Shown here: positions 34,801-63,227 of the stretch, piece after piece
Layout: the number at the start of each line of letters is the position of its first letter
How positions within the stretch are numbered: the stretch's first letter is position 1
NCBI RefSeq assembly: GCF_003369915.1
Contig: NC_046675.1
Span: 4,278,001 to 4,342,000 of the forward strand
DNA from: Drosophila miranda
Lineage: Eukaryota; Arthropoda; Insecta; Diptera; Drosophilidae
Length of the DNA stretch: 64,000 bases
Reading direction: 5' to 3'
Translations under genes and position numbers: made by a program
Notes under the pieces: generated by a model
What the model saw: the letters and a program-made list of their open reading frames with translations, nothing else
Databases searched by the model: none
Told to the model about the DNA's origin: nothing

Positions 34801-35866
34801 TGCTCTTCTCAGGCTCGATCTGGACGCTCTCCAAGTTGCAGCGCTTCGACTGCTTCTCGATGAGGCGCTTGAGGTTGGCATTTTCCGCCTCGAGGATATC
34901 GTGGGCCTTGTTCATGTCGTCAATGGCCCTCATCAAATCATTCAGCTCCTGCTCATCCTTGGCATCGATCTTGTTAGCGTCGGCCAGCTCCTTCACCTTC
35001 CTCTTCAGGGCCTTGCTTTTGTCTGGATCGTAGCGCTGGCCCATAATACGCTTGATTTCGGCTGACTCCTCCTTGGCCGTCTTTAGTTGCTCGTTTGAGC
35101 TGGCCAGCTTTTCCTTCAGAATGTTGTTTTTGATCATCAGACTCTCCATGCGACTCAGCGTGTTACCGGCTGCATTGATTAGGCTGTCGCCTACCACCAG
35201 ATTGCTGCCGTACTCATCCGTGGGTGCACTTCGCATGACCAAGGGTCCGCTACTTCTGCTTCCGGGACCGCCAGTATTGGCTCCGGATCCTCCAGGTCCT
35301 CCAGATCCTCCAGGTCCTCCCGATCCTACAGATCCTCCGGTCCCATTGCCCCGTTGTGCTCCAGCATTGCTTCCACGTCCACCAGAGCCAGCGCCAGCGC
35401 TGCTTCCGCGTCCACCAGAGCCAGCGCCAGCACCAGAGCCAGTGCCAGAGCCAGCTGGCTGTAGCTCAGCTTTGCTTCCGCGTCTGCTAGCGTTGCTTGA
35501 GGGAGCGCCGGTATGGACACCGGATCCTCCAGATCCCCCGACTCCATCGCCTCTTTGTGCGCCAGCGTCGCTTACGCGTCCGGATCCGCGTGCACCAGGG
35601 GCAGCCGCAACTTGCTGACCAGCTTTGCTAGTTCCACGCGAATCATCGCCACGACTAGCACCAGCACCACTAACACCACCAGGTACGTTGCAGGCCACCA
35701 GCTCAGCCACGAAGCGCGACTTCTGGTTTTCGTTTGCCGACCAGGACCGATCATCGATCGTTGATGGATAGCTCTTCAGTTTAACACACGTCTGACATTC
35801 ACGGTTCGGGGTCGTGGTGTTCTTAAAGGGCACATGGAAGAACTCTCTTTGTGTGGAAAAGGCCAT
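31826..35866 (-). CDS. Large low-complexity coiled-coil protein, function unknown
   Basis: Exons 35866-34409, 34342-34187 and 33688-31826 join in phase 0 throughout to give 1,158 residues. Residues 1-240 hold Gly/Ser-rich repeats (GSGGPGGSGGPGGSG-type). Residues 250-490 are coiled coil (LIKNNILKEKLASSNEQLKT onwards). A Cys-containing linker (exon 2) leads to a second coiled coil. Then comes a highly charged region of irregular repeats such as GKAGEDDKEGLKKA (about residues 760-980). The C-terminal 170 residues are globular, with FVEECGFCFCKCNIPNSRFY and an ECP-rich end. I do not recognise a named family. The architecture (coiled coil, KSP/MAP-like charged repeats) is reminiscent of cytoskeletal or sperm-tail proteins, but that is only a guess. 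The gene is three exons with short introns and no strong promoter word. Confidence 0.8.
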
Positions 35867-36165
35867 GATGTTGTCCTTAGGTCGCAGTCAACACTTAATG
35901 TCTGTTACTTGCCGAGCGAATTCTTATTAATATTGTAAAAAGTTTATTTTCTGAAATAATTTACGATTGTACGTCCGACATTGATGGAATCCCCAAAATT
36001 TCTGTTGCTCAAACGATACAATTTCTACGAACACTACAGACAAGGCTTTGTTCTGGATTGGCAGATCTCAAATCAGCACTAGACACACCGCCAGCTATGA
36101 TCGATATAAAATACAATTAGATAACATTGCCAGGGATTTAGTGGGGGGGGGGAAGGGGAGCCAAA

Positions 36166-38872
36166 TCATTCCAGACCCTGGACACGTCGCTCTGCCAGGG
36201 ATTCGTCTACTGCGTTCATGCCGCTGAAGCCGCTCGGCTGCATCGTCATGCTGGCTGTTCCCGAACTAATCGTTCGCAGGGCGCTAGAGTAACCGGAAAG
36301 CTCGGCCAGCGGGGCATTCACCAAAATCATCTGAATAAGCCAAAGGGGGTCAAAAGGGCCTGGAATAAATCTGAAATGTGGCAGCAACTCACTTTATTTC
36401 TTTCACCCTTGGGCAGTACATCGTTGATAAGGGCCCGTCGTCTGGATAGGTCGGCCATTATGCCCGAAATCCGTTCGCTGGGCGCCACAATCTGCAGGGC
36501 CATAATGGGCTCCAACAGGCGGGTACCGCTCGTGCTCAGCAGCTGCAAAAGATGGCCAAACGATTCACTTGACAAACTGTCAGCCTGAGATTACGGAATT
36601 CGCCCTTACTTTCTGGACGCACTGAGCAGCGGTGGCCATCACAAAGGAGTCGGCTGTGCCACGACCAATGATTGCATTGTGCAATCGGATCTGAGTGTCC
36701 ACCACTTGACCGCCCACTCGGGGTCCACGCTCCAGAGCGCTGACAGAGCCTTTTCTTATCACCTGCAGAGTGCGAGGACGCAGCGTATTGAGGTTCGACA
36801 GGTTCTCCGGTGACTTATCTAAGCTTTGGGTACACAGATAAACGTAAGATCAGCTCTCGACTTGCTCGGACTTGCAGTGGGACAAACCTGAAGAGCTCGC
36901 CTTGGTCTTTGACCACCTCCAGGGTGAGGCTAACGTTCTGCTTGCTGCCAGCAATCTCCTTTTCCACGCTAAGCGTAGTGAGGGAAGGCGATTCGATGGT
37001 TTCCTTGTAGGCTATTTGCAGGGGACCCAGATCCACGTCGATCTTGTATTCGCTCAGAATGCGCGACTTGATGATGTCCATGTGCAGTTCACCCATGCCG
37101 CCCAGCACTGTCTGGCCGGTGACACTGTCGTAGCTGACGCGGAGACTGGGATCTTCCCGTTGCAGTTGCCTCAGTGCCTGCTCCATGGCCGTTTGCGAGG
37201 ACACACTGGGGGGCTCAATGGAGCAGAAGTATACGGCATCTGGTATTTGCCGGTCAATGCCAAACAGCTCGTCGGTGTCCAGTTCTTCATCCTCATCTGT
37301 TGAAACTGTGCCCTGGCTTTGCTTTAAACGTTTCTGGGCATTCCTCAGGGCTGTCTGACTAGATGTCAGCAGATCTCCAGTAACTGTTGACTAGCCAGGA
37401 ACAAAGTTAGCCTATGCCCACTGTAAGGCCACTGTAAAGCTTACCTTAAGACCCGCACATATGACCACATCTCCAGACTGCACGGCGCCCACCTCGCGGT
37501 ATTCGTCAGCCAGGGGCTCATACAATTTGGACACTACCTCCGCTTGGCCCCGCGAGCAGATAAGGCGCATGCCACGCTTTATCTCGCCGCGTAGAATGCG
37601 CACCAGAGTCAGAGGGCCCCGCTGCTTGTCATGGACAATCTTAAAGACTTTGCCAGCCACTTCATTTCTGCAAAAGTTGACAAATTTCGGAAAACTATTT
37701 CATTTTCTGACGCTAAATTCTTACCCGAAGCAGTCGTATATTTGGTTGCGTTCCTCTGGCGCTGGCAGATAGGCATTCACGGCATCCATTAAACGCTGTA
37801 TGCCAACGTTTTTGTAGGCAGAACCCAGCAGCACAGGAACGACCTTCTGCTGACAGGTGGCCCGGCGCAGGGCTCGTTCAATGAGTGCATTGCTGACGTT
37901 GTCAAAGCTTTCCGTGCTGATTACCACATCGGCCAGCTCGTCATCCAGTCCCGATAGCTGATCGATCAGCTCATTGCGCTTTTCTTGCAGCTGCCGCAGA
38001 TCATCAGAGGGCTCCAGCTTCGTCTTGCTGTAGCTGCGACCCAGATCTTTCGGCTGCCACGTTAGCTGCTCCAATGTGATCACATCGTTGATGGCTGCAG
38101 GGAAAGAAGGTTTGAATGAAGTCCAGCACTCGCAGTAAACTCATAATTATACTCAAGAGTCCATCCTGGTTTTTTGAGGGGTATTGTATGCACACAGGCT
38201 GCGTTTCCAGCTTCGTTCTCAAATCATTGACACATTTGTCAAAGTCTGCATCCGGACGATCCATCTTATTGACAAATGCCAGCCGCGGCAGCTTGTGCTT
38301 GTCCGCCTGCGTCCATACGGTGACAGTTTGGGCCTCAACACCAGCCGTGCCGTCCAGAACAACGACAACACCGTCCACGGCATACAGTGATTGCTCGACC
38401 TCCATTGTGAAGTCAATGTGTCCGGGGGTGTCCAGCAGGTTGATGCTAAATCAGTCAAGATGTCAGTAAAACAGATTGGTGGAACCATGCCATTGAATGC
38501 ACCTACCGATTCCCACTCCAGGGAAAAGTCACGGCCGAGCTGCAAATCGTGATGCCGCGCTCCCGCTCTTGTGTTAGATAATCGGTCACCGTATTGCCCC
38601 GATGCACTTCCCCCAGAGACCGGGTCTTGCCTGAGTAGAACAGCATACGTTCGGTGGTTGTTGTCTTGCCTATGGACACAGGATTTACTTCATCAGCTTT
38701 GGTGCAATAACGAATATCAATCAAAACAGTCACCTGCATCAATATGCGCCAGAATTCCAATGTTCCGGATGTTGCTGCTGTAGCTGCGCCTGAATATATG
38801 TGCGGAGAGCTGGCGCAGCAACCTGTTGCGCTGCATTTCTCCACTGAGCAATGCATATTTCAGCATTTTCAT
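36166..38872 (-). CDS. mRRF2: Mitochondrial ribosome-releasing factor 2 (EF-G2, GFM2 orthologue)
   Basis: Nine exons (38872-38734, 38669-38507, 38445-38153, 38094-37725, 37667-37445, 37390-36888, 36823-36610, 36584-36393, 36330-36166) join in phase to give 753 residues. A short basic leader is followed by the G domain with all GTP-binding motifs: [14 protein letters not shown] (P-loop, split by intron 1), [10 protein letters not shown] (switch I side), DTPGHIDF and NKMD. Then come domain II ([20 protein letters not shown]), domain III (GMGELHMDI) and domains IV-V to the C-terminus. Mitochondrial EF-G2 works with the recycling factor RRF to split ribosomes after termination and does not translocate. 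The two paralogues are told apart here by overall sequence and leader, so EF-G1 is the alternative, but less likely. It is head to head with the SRBD1-like gene. Confidence 0.9.
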
Positions 38873-39186
38873 TGATAAATTAAACTAAAACTAACTAAAA
38901 TCTGCCAGAACTCGCAGTTATCAGAAACCAGCTGTTTACTAATCGATAGACGATATTTTCATTTTCCAGCCAACACTTTCCGCGGACTCGGCTATATTTT
39001 AATTGAGCCGTGAAATTTAATACAAAACCAAGCTGATATTGTGGAATTAAGTACATAAAGAACTATGTAACAGATCATTCTCGCACAGAGAACGAATAGA
39101 GTACAGACAAGGAAAGAAATCGAACCCATACTCCATCTCACTACCATCACAACATCGGACTTTTGTTTTGTTTAATAATTTAAAAT
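38873..39186. promoter_or_regulatory. Divergent promoter region between mRRF2 and the SRBD1-like gene
   Basis: The 314 bp between start codons include AATCGATAGACGATA near 38941, a DRE/CGATA-type word expected for housekeeping promoters. No TATA box is evident. Confidence 0.45.
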
Positions 39187-42100
39187 ATGTCGACGCGTCC
39201 GCGTCGCCAAGCTGCGACAAGGAAAAGGCTTGTAATTGAGATATCTGATTCCGACGAAGATGCGACTTCAGAATCCAAGGATACCGACGAGTACAGGCCC
39301 GAACAGGCTCGGGCTGTAGATAGTGCTGCCGCTGCCACGGCAGGCGTGTAAGTAATAATATGATCAATATCTATCTGATATCTGATATATTCCCGGCCCC
39401 ACACAGTGCCAAGCGAAAGCGGTGGCCTACAGCCCGGGACACTGCTGCTGACGCTCCAGCGGCAAAGAAAAAGCGCGGCAAAAAGGATGCCAACGTCGAA
39501 AATGCTTGCCCCAACCAAAGCAACCCTGAGACAGAAGCGGCGGCCTCAGCACCACCCCGATCCTTGACGCAACCAGACGGCGCTGCTGCCAGCACAACCA
39601 CAGGACGAAGCTCCTTCTGGGAGCGTCGCAAGGTGTGGAACATCCATGAGCTACTGGCCGAAACGGAGAATATCCAGCCCACAGCAGCCCGTAATATTGT
39701 GCAGCTCTTTGAGAACGAAAACACCATTCCATTCATATGCCGGTACCTTCAGAGATATAAACAATATATGCATGCACTCTGCTTACAAATAACTCTATAT
39801 CTCTGCAGCTATCGGCGAGATTTGGTTGACCATTTGCCACCGGATCGATTGCGTGACATTCGCAACACCTACACGGAGATTGTGGATCTGCGAAAGAAGG
39901 CCGAGAACATAGTCACGCAGCTGGAGCGCGAAAATGTGATAAATGAAGAGATTCGGGATGAGCTGATGTGCGCGAAGAACAACGAGGAGCTAGAGTTTCT
40001 CTATGCCCCCTACAAGCCGGCCAGCAAGGGCACCCTGGCCGAGCGTGCCAAGGCACTGGGACTGGAGGATTATGCCGATCGTCTGCTATATGGAACTGCA
40101 CCCCAAGTGAAGCTTTCATCCATTGTGGATCCCAGCAATGAGGCCTTGGCCACCGAGACGCTGGTGCTGAATGGAATCTGCAACATTATTATACACAATA
40201 TCAGCAAAAATACAAATGTATTGGAAGAGCTAAGGAGATTGTACGTGCCCCCCACAGTTTCTGGCTTTGATCCAATCAACCGACTCATGAGACACTTATA
40301 CTTTCAGGCAAAACGTACACCGCATTGTGCTGATGTGCAGCAAGACAAAGGATTCGGCGGCCAGCAAGGCAAGCAGCGGCAGCGGCAGCAAAGCGACCAA
40401 GAGCACTGCCATTGCCGACCGGAAGATAGACAGCTCAAAGTTTGAGAACTACTTTAATTTTCAGGGCGACATAAAGACAATTAGACCCCATCAAATGTTA
40501 GCCATCAATCGTGCTGAAAAGCACAAGTTCCTATCCGTAAAAATGGATACAAACGATTACCTAAAGAGAGATCTCTCTCGCTTCATCTCCGAGCAGTACA
40601 TGTCCCAGGGCTTGCAGTATCCACTGCGAAGAGAGATATTTAACAGAGCCCTGGAAGAGTGCATCACGAAGAAATGTAAGCCTTAATACTCTACTCTACC
40701 GTTCTGTATGTTGACCATGAGATTCTTTCAGTGCAGCCTTTGATGTGTCGACAGATACGCGCCGACCTGAAGGAGAAGGCACAGAAAGCGGCAATCGATG
40801 TTTTTGCCAAGAACCTGAAGCAGCTGCTACTCATATCGCCTCTCAAGGGCGAACGCATTCTGGGTATCGATCCAGGCTTTACAAACGGCTGTAAACTGGC
40901 CATTATATCCGAGACGGCCGTTGTGCTCGATACAGGCGTCATCTATCCGCATGGCGCGAGGGCCAACAAGCGAGCAGCCGAACAAAAGTTGGTGGAGCTG
41001 CTGAGCAAACACACGTAAGTATTTGTAAATCAATTGTCGAACTTTACGGCTTAGTTTACTCTTGCCCTCTTGAACAGCTGCCAAGTGATTGCCCTGGGAA
41101 ATGGCACCGCATGCCGCGAAACGGAGTTTTGGCTGACTGATCTGTTCCATGCCGGGATTCTGGACAGCCGAAGCATACGCTACAGCATCGTAAACGAGAA
41201 CGGAGCCTCGGTTTACTCTTGCAGCGATGTGGCCAGCAAAGAGTTTCCCAATATGGATACGAACGAGCGGAGTGCTGTGTCCATAGCACGACGTCTTAAT
41301 GATCCCCTCAGTGAGTATGTGAAGATAGAGCCGCGCCACTTGGGCGTGGGCATGTACCAGCACGATGTGTCTGAGAAGACACTCACGGAGTCCCTGAAGG
41401 ACGTTGTCTCCGAATGCGTGAGCTATGTGGGCGTGGATCTAAATACCGCCAGTCTGAGTGTGCTCAAGTAGGTGGACAAATCATTGCTCTTGAAAACTAT
41501 TCTAACTTGAATATTCCCCCCCATGAAGACACATTGCTGGCCTGTCGGAGAAGAAGGCCGAAAAGATCATAGAGTATCGCACGGCGAAGGGGCCCTTCCA
41601 GTCCCGCAAGGATCTGCTCTCGGTGCGTACTATAGGCGAGAAGTCATTCGTACAATGCGCTGGTTTCGTGCGCATCGAGCCGCTGAGCGTGGGAGGGCGG
41701 CTGAAGAATCCACTTGACTGCACTTGGGTCCATCCTGAGAGCTACAAAGTGGCCGAAACGTAAGTGCAATGCAGGCATAACTTTTATTCAACTTTCTGTG
41801 ACATTTTCACCAGTCTGGAGGTGTCACTGGACTCTGTGCTAAATTTGCTGTCACTGCGAGTCAGCTTGGCAGCGATACCAATATTGCAGAGATAGTTATT
41901 CGTACGCCGCTTGACACAATCCTCACTGGAGTCCTCTTTCCGGCACCACGAAGGGCAATACGGGGTCAGTGGGTCCTTTTTGTTGCAGCGCTTGCAGGTG
42001 CACTGCTCTGTTCCGGCACGCAGGAAGCTCTTGAAATCACGCTTCTTCGAGAGCAACGCCAGATAGTCCTCAATGGAGTACTCCTTGTTGGGGTCCATAA

Positions 42101-43589
42101 GCTCAGCCCAGGTCAGAAGCTTGACTGCCACACCGAAGAAGTACTGGTTAAGGTCATCGATGGTCTGCAGCACGTGGTCCAGCTCGAGTAGGAACGGGCT
42201 CTGCAAAGTACGATCCAGCTTGCTCAAACGCACCGCCAACTCCTTCTTGGACTGGCGAATGCTCAACAGAGATTTCGATAGTTGGTCACTGAAAGAGAAT
42301 GGTCAGCCACATATAGCGAATTCTGGACTACGACTCACTTGGACTCGTTAATGACATTGTAGGCCTTCTGGAACTCGCACAGCGATCGTTCGGCGGTCAT
42401 TCGACTGAGGTACTCGGGATAGATATTGGTGCAGCAACTTTCTCCGACCAGCAGTCGATAGCGCATGGCGTGATAGCGCATTGTCTCGGCCATTTTAATC
42501 TGCAAGACCTTGGCTCCAGCCAGCTGTTTCTCCAGCTCCTTGAACTGCGTCTCTAGCAGAAGAATCTGCTCATGGACGCACTGCTCCAGTCTGAAATCAT
42601 AGATGGTGTAAAGCGTCTCGCAGTGATCGAATGTGGGCTCCAGTACATCGAGTGGTATAGTAGCTCCCCGGCAAGGTGGCGGCAAAGGACGACGCTTGTA
42701 TCGCTCCGGCGGATACTCCCAGCACGGGCCGAAGCGGGCTTCGTTGGTAACTGAGAGGGGTTTCTCCCAGCAGGGCTTGTCCACAGGCTTTTTTCCGCCA
42801 TACGAAGGATCCCGGCCGCAGGCTATAATCTTGATCTTTGGCGGTTTTATTTTCGGTGGATAGATCCAGCGTTCTTCATACAAACGCTGCAGCTCAGCGA
42901 TCGTTTGTTTGGGCGGCATTGAATTGAACTGAATTGAGAATTTGTACTACATTTAGGAAATGTTTTATTTTGTCTTAATTTTTCCAGTATCCTTGGGGAA
43001 TGTGACTTGAAATTGTCGGATATAGGCAAGGCTAGCTTTATAGCACGCATCAAAGAGTTTGCCGCCTCGAAAACGAAACTGGATCGCATAGCCAAGCAGC
43101 ACAAGCTGCCCATGGATCGGGTAAGCCATTAAAACATTGCCTCTGAGTATTTTATATTTATATATGGAATGGCTGTAGCTTGAGTTCCTGCTGGTGGCCT
43201 TGCAGCGGGAGCTGCTGCAGGACTATCGAGCTGATTTGGACAAGCGCCCGCTGTTCAAACAGGGACTGACACGAATCGAAGACCTCAGCAATTGTGAAGT
43301 GGTTACCGGTGAGAATCGACCCACGTACTCTTCTACCCTCGACTTATCCTTTATCTTATATTTTCCAGGTGCTGTTACCAATGTAACACACTTTGGTGCC
43401 TTTGTCGACATTGGTGTGGAGCGGGACGGCCTCTTGCACAAGAGCCACATGAAGAACTGCGACCTAAGCATTGGCGATCGCATTGTGGCCTCTGTGGTGA
43501 ATCTGGACAAAAAGGGTCTGAAGTTCGGCCTACGTCTCGAGAACATGCTGGCTGAGACCGACACATCCTTCACCTTCAAGACGGAGTAA
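39187..43589 (+). CDS. SRBD1 / Tex-like S1-domain RNA-binding protein
   Basis: Ten exons (39187-39347, 39407-39742, 39809-40240, 40308-40675, 40732-41014, 41078-41467, 41529-41759, 42988-43120, 43179-43308, 43369-43589) join in phase to give 894 residues. The N-terminus is acidic and basic with a nuclear-type KKKRGKK. The Tex core follows: the N-terminal helical part (IPFICRYRRDLVDHLP), then a YqgF/RNase-H-like fold (ILGIDPGFTNGCKLAI and QVIALGNGTACRE), two helix-hairpin-helix modules (LSEKKAEKIIEYR and LLSVRTIGEKSF) and a C-terminal S1 domain (GAVTNVTHFGAFVDIGVERD). Tex is the bacterial relative of Spt6, and the eukaryotic version is SRBD1. Biochemical function in flies is not established from this sequence; nucleic-acid binding is the safe statement. 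An AATAAA lies at 43774. Confidence 0.9.
41784..42919 (-). CDS. Nested gene in the seventh SRBD1 intron; cysteine-rich, function unknown
   Basis: Exons 42919-42339 and 42288-41784 join in phase to give 361 residues. The N-terminal third is Pro/Lys/Cys-rich (PPKIKPPKIKIIACGRDPSY; PCWEKP and PCWEYPPERYKRR pairs). The middle is helical (VHEQILLLETQFKELEKQLA). The C-terminal part has CTCKRCNKKDPLTPYCPSWC, a Cys cluster that could bind zinc. I recognise no named family. The gene is wholly inside the 1.2-kb intron 41760-42987 and reads against the host; its stop codon is only 24 bp from the host exon. Small nested opposite-strand genes in flies are often testis-expressed, but nothing here proves it. 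Confidence 0.82.
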
Positions 43590-46500
43590 AAGCAAACAGT
43601 AGGAGCTTAATGTTTTTGGAAGTATTTAATGTATCATTCATATTGGGCTGCTCACATGAGCATATACATGTATACTATATATAACTCGTATATATGTACA
43701 TATATATGTATATATATGTGTATCTGTATAGTATAACGGCTTTCCTAAAGTTACTCAAAGCTTATCAGTTAGTAATAAATGTTCACATAAAAATCACCGC
43801 CTCTACAATGCGCGTTCTTGTTTCCCTTTTTCGTAATATGTTCTGAAGTTCTTAGATGAGAATGCTCGTGTGTGTCGGTGTGGTTTTTGGAGTTCTGGGT
43901 TCAAAGGGTTATGGATAGTACTCGTATTGCTTTAAAACTAAGTGAGTGAGTGAGTGTTGGGGGCTGCCCTCGCAGAGCCGTTTAAAATGTTGTAACTAAA
44001 TCAATATACAATATGCATACATTTAGGCGCTTGGTTTAGCGGGCGAGCGAGCGAGCGAGTGTTCGCTTCAGTTAGTTGGTATTTTCGAATTTATTGCCGT
44101 TCCAGAAGAATTGTTAAAAATTATTATAAACAATGTTATACAGTTTGCATTTACATAATTACACAATACAATATAATATACTCGTAATAATATATTCAAA
44201 AATATATAATATATATACTATATACTCGTATATGTATGTTTTGTTGTTCTTTAGATTTATTGTTTCCTCATCAAATATCAATTTCATATTCTAGCTACAT
44301 GGACATGTGGCGTAATCAACCGATAATTGCTCAAATAAATATTACTCATCCGCACATAATATTGGAGTAAGTTGTTGTTGTGTTTCCTACACAGATCAAA
44401 TAGGATAATCTATCGCAAAAAGGCCAATGAACGAGTCATATATGTGAAGCATATGTGTGCTATGTATGTATGATATATGTACGATTATTGCTTATGATAA
44501 TGGTAGCTAATGTGCTCCTCTGATCTTCTGATCCTCTCATCGTTTTAATGTTACTGTTCTTCAGTTGTTCGCGTGTGTGTGTGTGTGTGTGTGGTGTGTG
44601 TAGCGAAATTGTTCAATAATTTATAATTTATTTTTATCATTTATAATGATAGCATAGGTAATGATGTAAGTATTGTATATCAATTCTCGTAATTATAATC
44701 TATGTGTATAAGCGATTCGCCCTCACGTTCTTTAACGGTCTTTCAGCAGAATCCCTGGCAAACAAATCTAAATCGAAATGCCAAATATCTCTTGCGAACG
44801 ACCATCTCAGATTACATAGTACATAAAACCATCTCATACAAGTTAACAAATTCGATTACAAATTGGGTTCGTATTTGTAGTCTTAATCATCTCAAATTGA
44901 TCTTCCGCTTAACCTTAAGATCCGGCACTTGGAATCATTCGAACGGTAAAGTAGGATAAATGTATTGGCAGATTTTTTGTTGTGTTTGTTGAGTGGGTGC
45001 CGCACGGCACGGCACAGCCGGAACGCGTGAGTGTGTTTGAGTGTGATGGGGTGCGTGTGTGGTTGGAGCCTCTCTCTCTTTCCCGCTACCGCTCCCGCTC
45101 CCTGCTGCATGAGTGCTGTTTATGCGAGTGTGTGGTGTGGTGTTAAGTCGCAGCGTGGCATATTCGGAGTATTCTATATTCATGAGCATTGCATCACTGC
45201 ATCATCTCTGAATAAGAGAGAGAATAAATATAAAAAGTGTTACAGTCGAATTGTGGATGTTACATTTAGGGCGTGTGGCACTTACCGACTGCCAGGAGGC
45301 GGATGTGTGTGTGTTTGTTTGTGTGTTGCAGGGTTGAAATGATCGAAATCAAGAGCGAAACGAAAAGTAATTAAACGAATTTTTTCTCCTTTCTGTAAGT
45401 TTAGAATGAAAACCAAAATTAGCAAATCACCGAACAAAAGAGGTTCTGAAATGTTCGATATAAAGATGTGGAGCCAAGCTAGACACTGAAGAGTAAGCAA
45501 TAAAACATTGAGATATATGTAGCCCATAGCTTGCTCACATTCAAGACAGGCTAGTAGGTACAGGTCGGGTCATTTACAGAGAGAGAAGCACCTTCGTTGG
45601 ACTGCTGTCCGCGGATCGCTAGCCTCCAGGCAAGAGTCTACTACTCGTTTAAAGGCTTTTGGAAATGCCGCCAGAGCACGCTACAGCAGCAGAAGACATC
45701 GAGCCATCTGTAAGATTGAAGAATTCTTCCATTTGGGTTCTATTTTTGTTTGTTTGTTTTGGTTTTGACCGGCATTAATTCAACGGAACGTAACGAGTTG
45801 AGCGGGCGGGGGTAACAACGGATGGTAGCGAGTAACGAGTAACGCTGTTCGTTTTAGAGGCCACAAAATGTCGGTTCGGTTAGGATGATTCTCATGGTAT
45901 GGTACATCAGTGTAGGTGTTGTTTTGTGGATGCATGGATGTGGGTCTACAATCAATCAATCAATCAATCAATTAACCAGGATAACCAGCGAGGCGAGTAG
46001 AGTGAGATGATTCCAGGGATTCTCTTATCATACAAGCTTGTTTTGTTTCGTTCTACTTAAAATTGTATCTCTATCTGATGTGTGCACATTTCTTGTAAAA
46101 TTCTTGTAATACTTTTGTATTCTCATCATCTATGGTATGTGTATGTATATTTCGTATGCTTTTAGCTTAGGTATAAACGCATAAACGTCTGCTACTAATG
46201 AACCACATTTGTGTTTTGTTTTTTTTTTTAATATAATTTCTTAATTTCTTCGTTTCTAAATCTATGTATATTTCTATATAGTATGCATGTATAACGCCAA
46301 AAGTTCGGGCTTATAGCTACAAGTGCTACCAAAAAACATTAGTTCTCTATAGTTAACTATGCGCATCTTGACTTTCGAATCTCGGTATAGGTTTGATGAA
46401 TCTTTCGAATTTTCACAGCATTTGTGGGGTTTGGGGTTTCGGGTGTGGGGTGTTGCACTCAAAATAAAACCACATAACAACTAATTAGATTAGGGAACTA

Positions 46501-47016
46501 TGTTTATGTCCACATGGTTTTAATTGCCTAAACGCAACGCTCAAGTCTGAATTCTGTATTATTGTTATAGTTAAAAACTATTTAAAATTAAAGCTTGTAC
46601 AGAGTTCACAGATGGTTAGAGATGATCGAAGATGGTACATATGTATATATGTTGGGACCATAATGAAAGGCAAGGCAAAACTCAAAAGCAACGTCGAAAA
46701 GAATAAAAAACACAACACGAAATATACAGTATATATTTACAGACACACACAATTAGAGAAATTAAAGAAATGTGAGAACATTGCAGTAACGCCAGCAACA
46801 TAGGAAGACACCGCAGCAAACACAGTCCCAGAACAGCCTATTCCAAAGCAAATGGGAAGGCACTGAGAACCGGGGATATCTTCTGGTGGCAGGTGGAACG
46901 AACAACACAAGTAACAAAACAAAACAGAATTGCGGGGAAAACGGGGAAACAGGAAACAGTAATGGATCGAAGCGATCGCTTTAAACCACACAAGCTGAGA
47001 AAACTCCCATTACGCG
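43590..47016. other. 3' flank of SRBD1-like gene and presumed 3' UTR of Efa6
   Basis: There is no gene I can support. The SRBD1-like poly(A) signal is at 43774-43779. AT-rich DNA follows, with TATG/TATA runs (43675-43730), GAGC repeats near 44042-44060, a GT microsatellite near 44570-44600 and ATCA repeats near 45952-45970. Short frames on both strands have no family features. Part of the right side is probably the Efa6 3' UTR, but its end could not be placed. Confidence 0.5.
43774..43779 (+). terminator. Polyadenylation signal of the SRBD1-like gene
   Basis: AATAAA 185 bp after the stop codon, followed by a short GT-containing stretch. Confidence 0.6.

Positions 47017-63227
<16,211 letters not shown>

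Noticed and set aside
33998..35065. 355-codon plus-strand open frame
   Set aside because: It is antisense to the coiled-coil gene and follows that gene's codon structure. Its protein is a leucine-rich mirror with no domain, and the opposite strand joins perfectly by splice phase.
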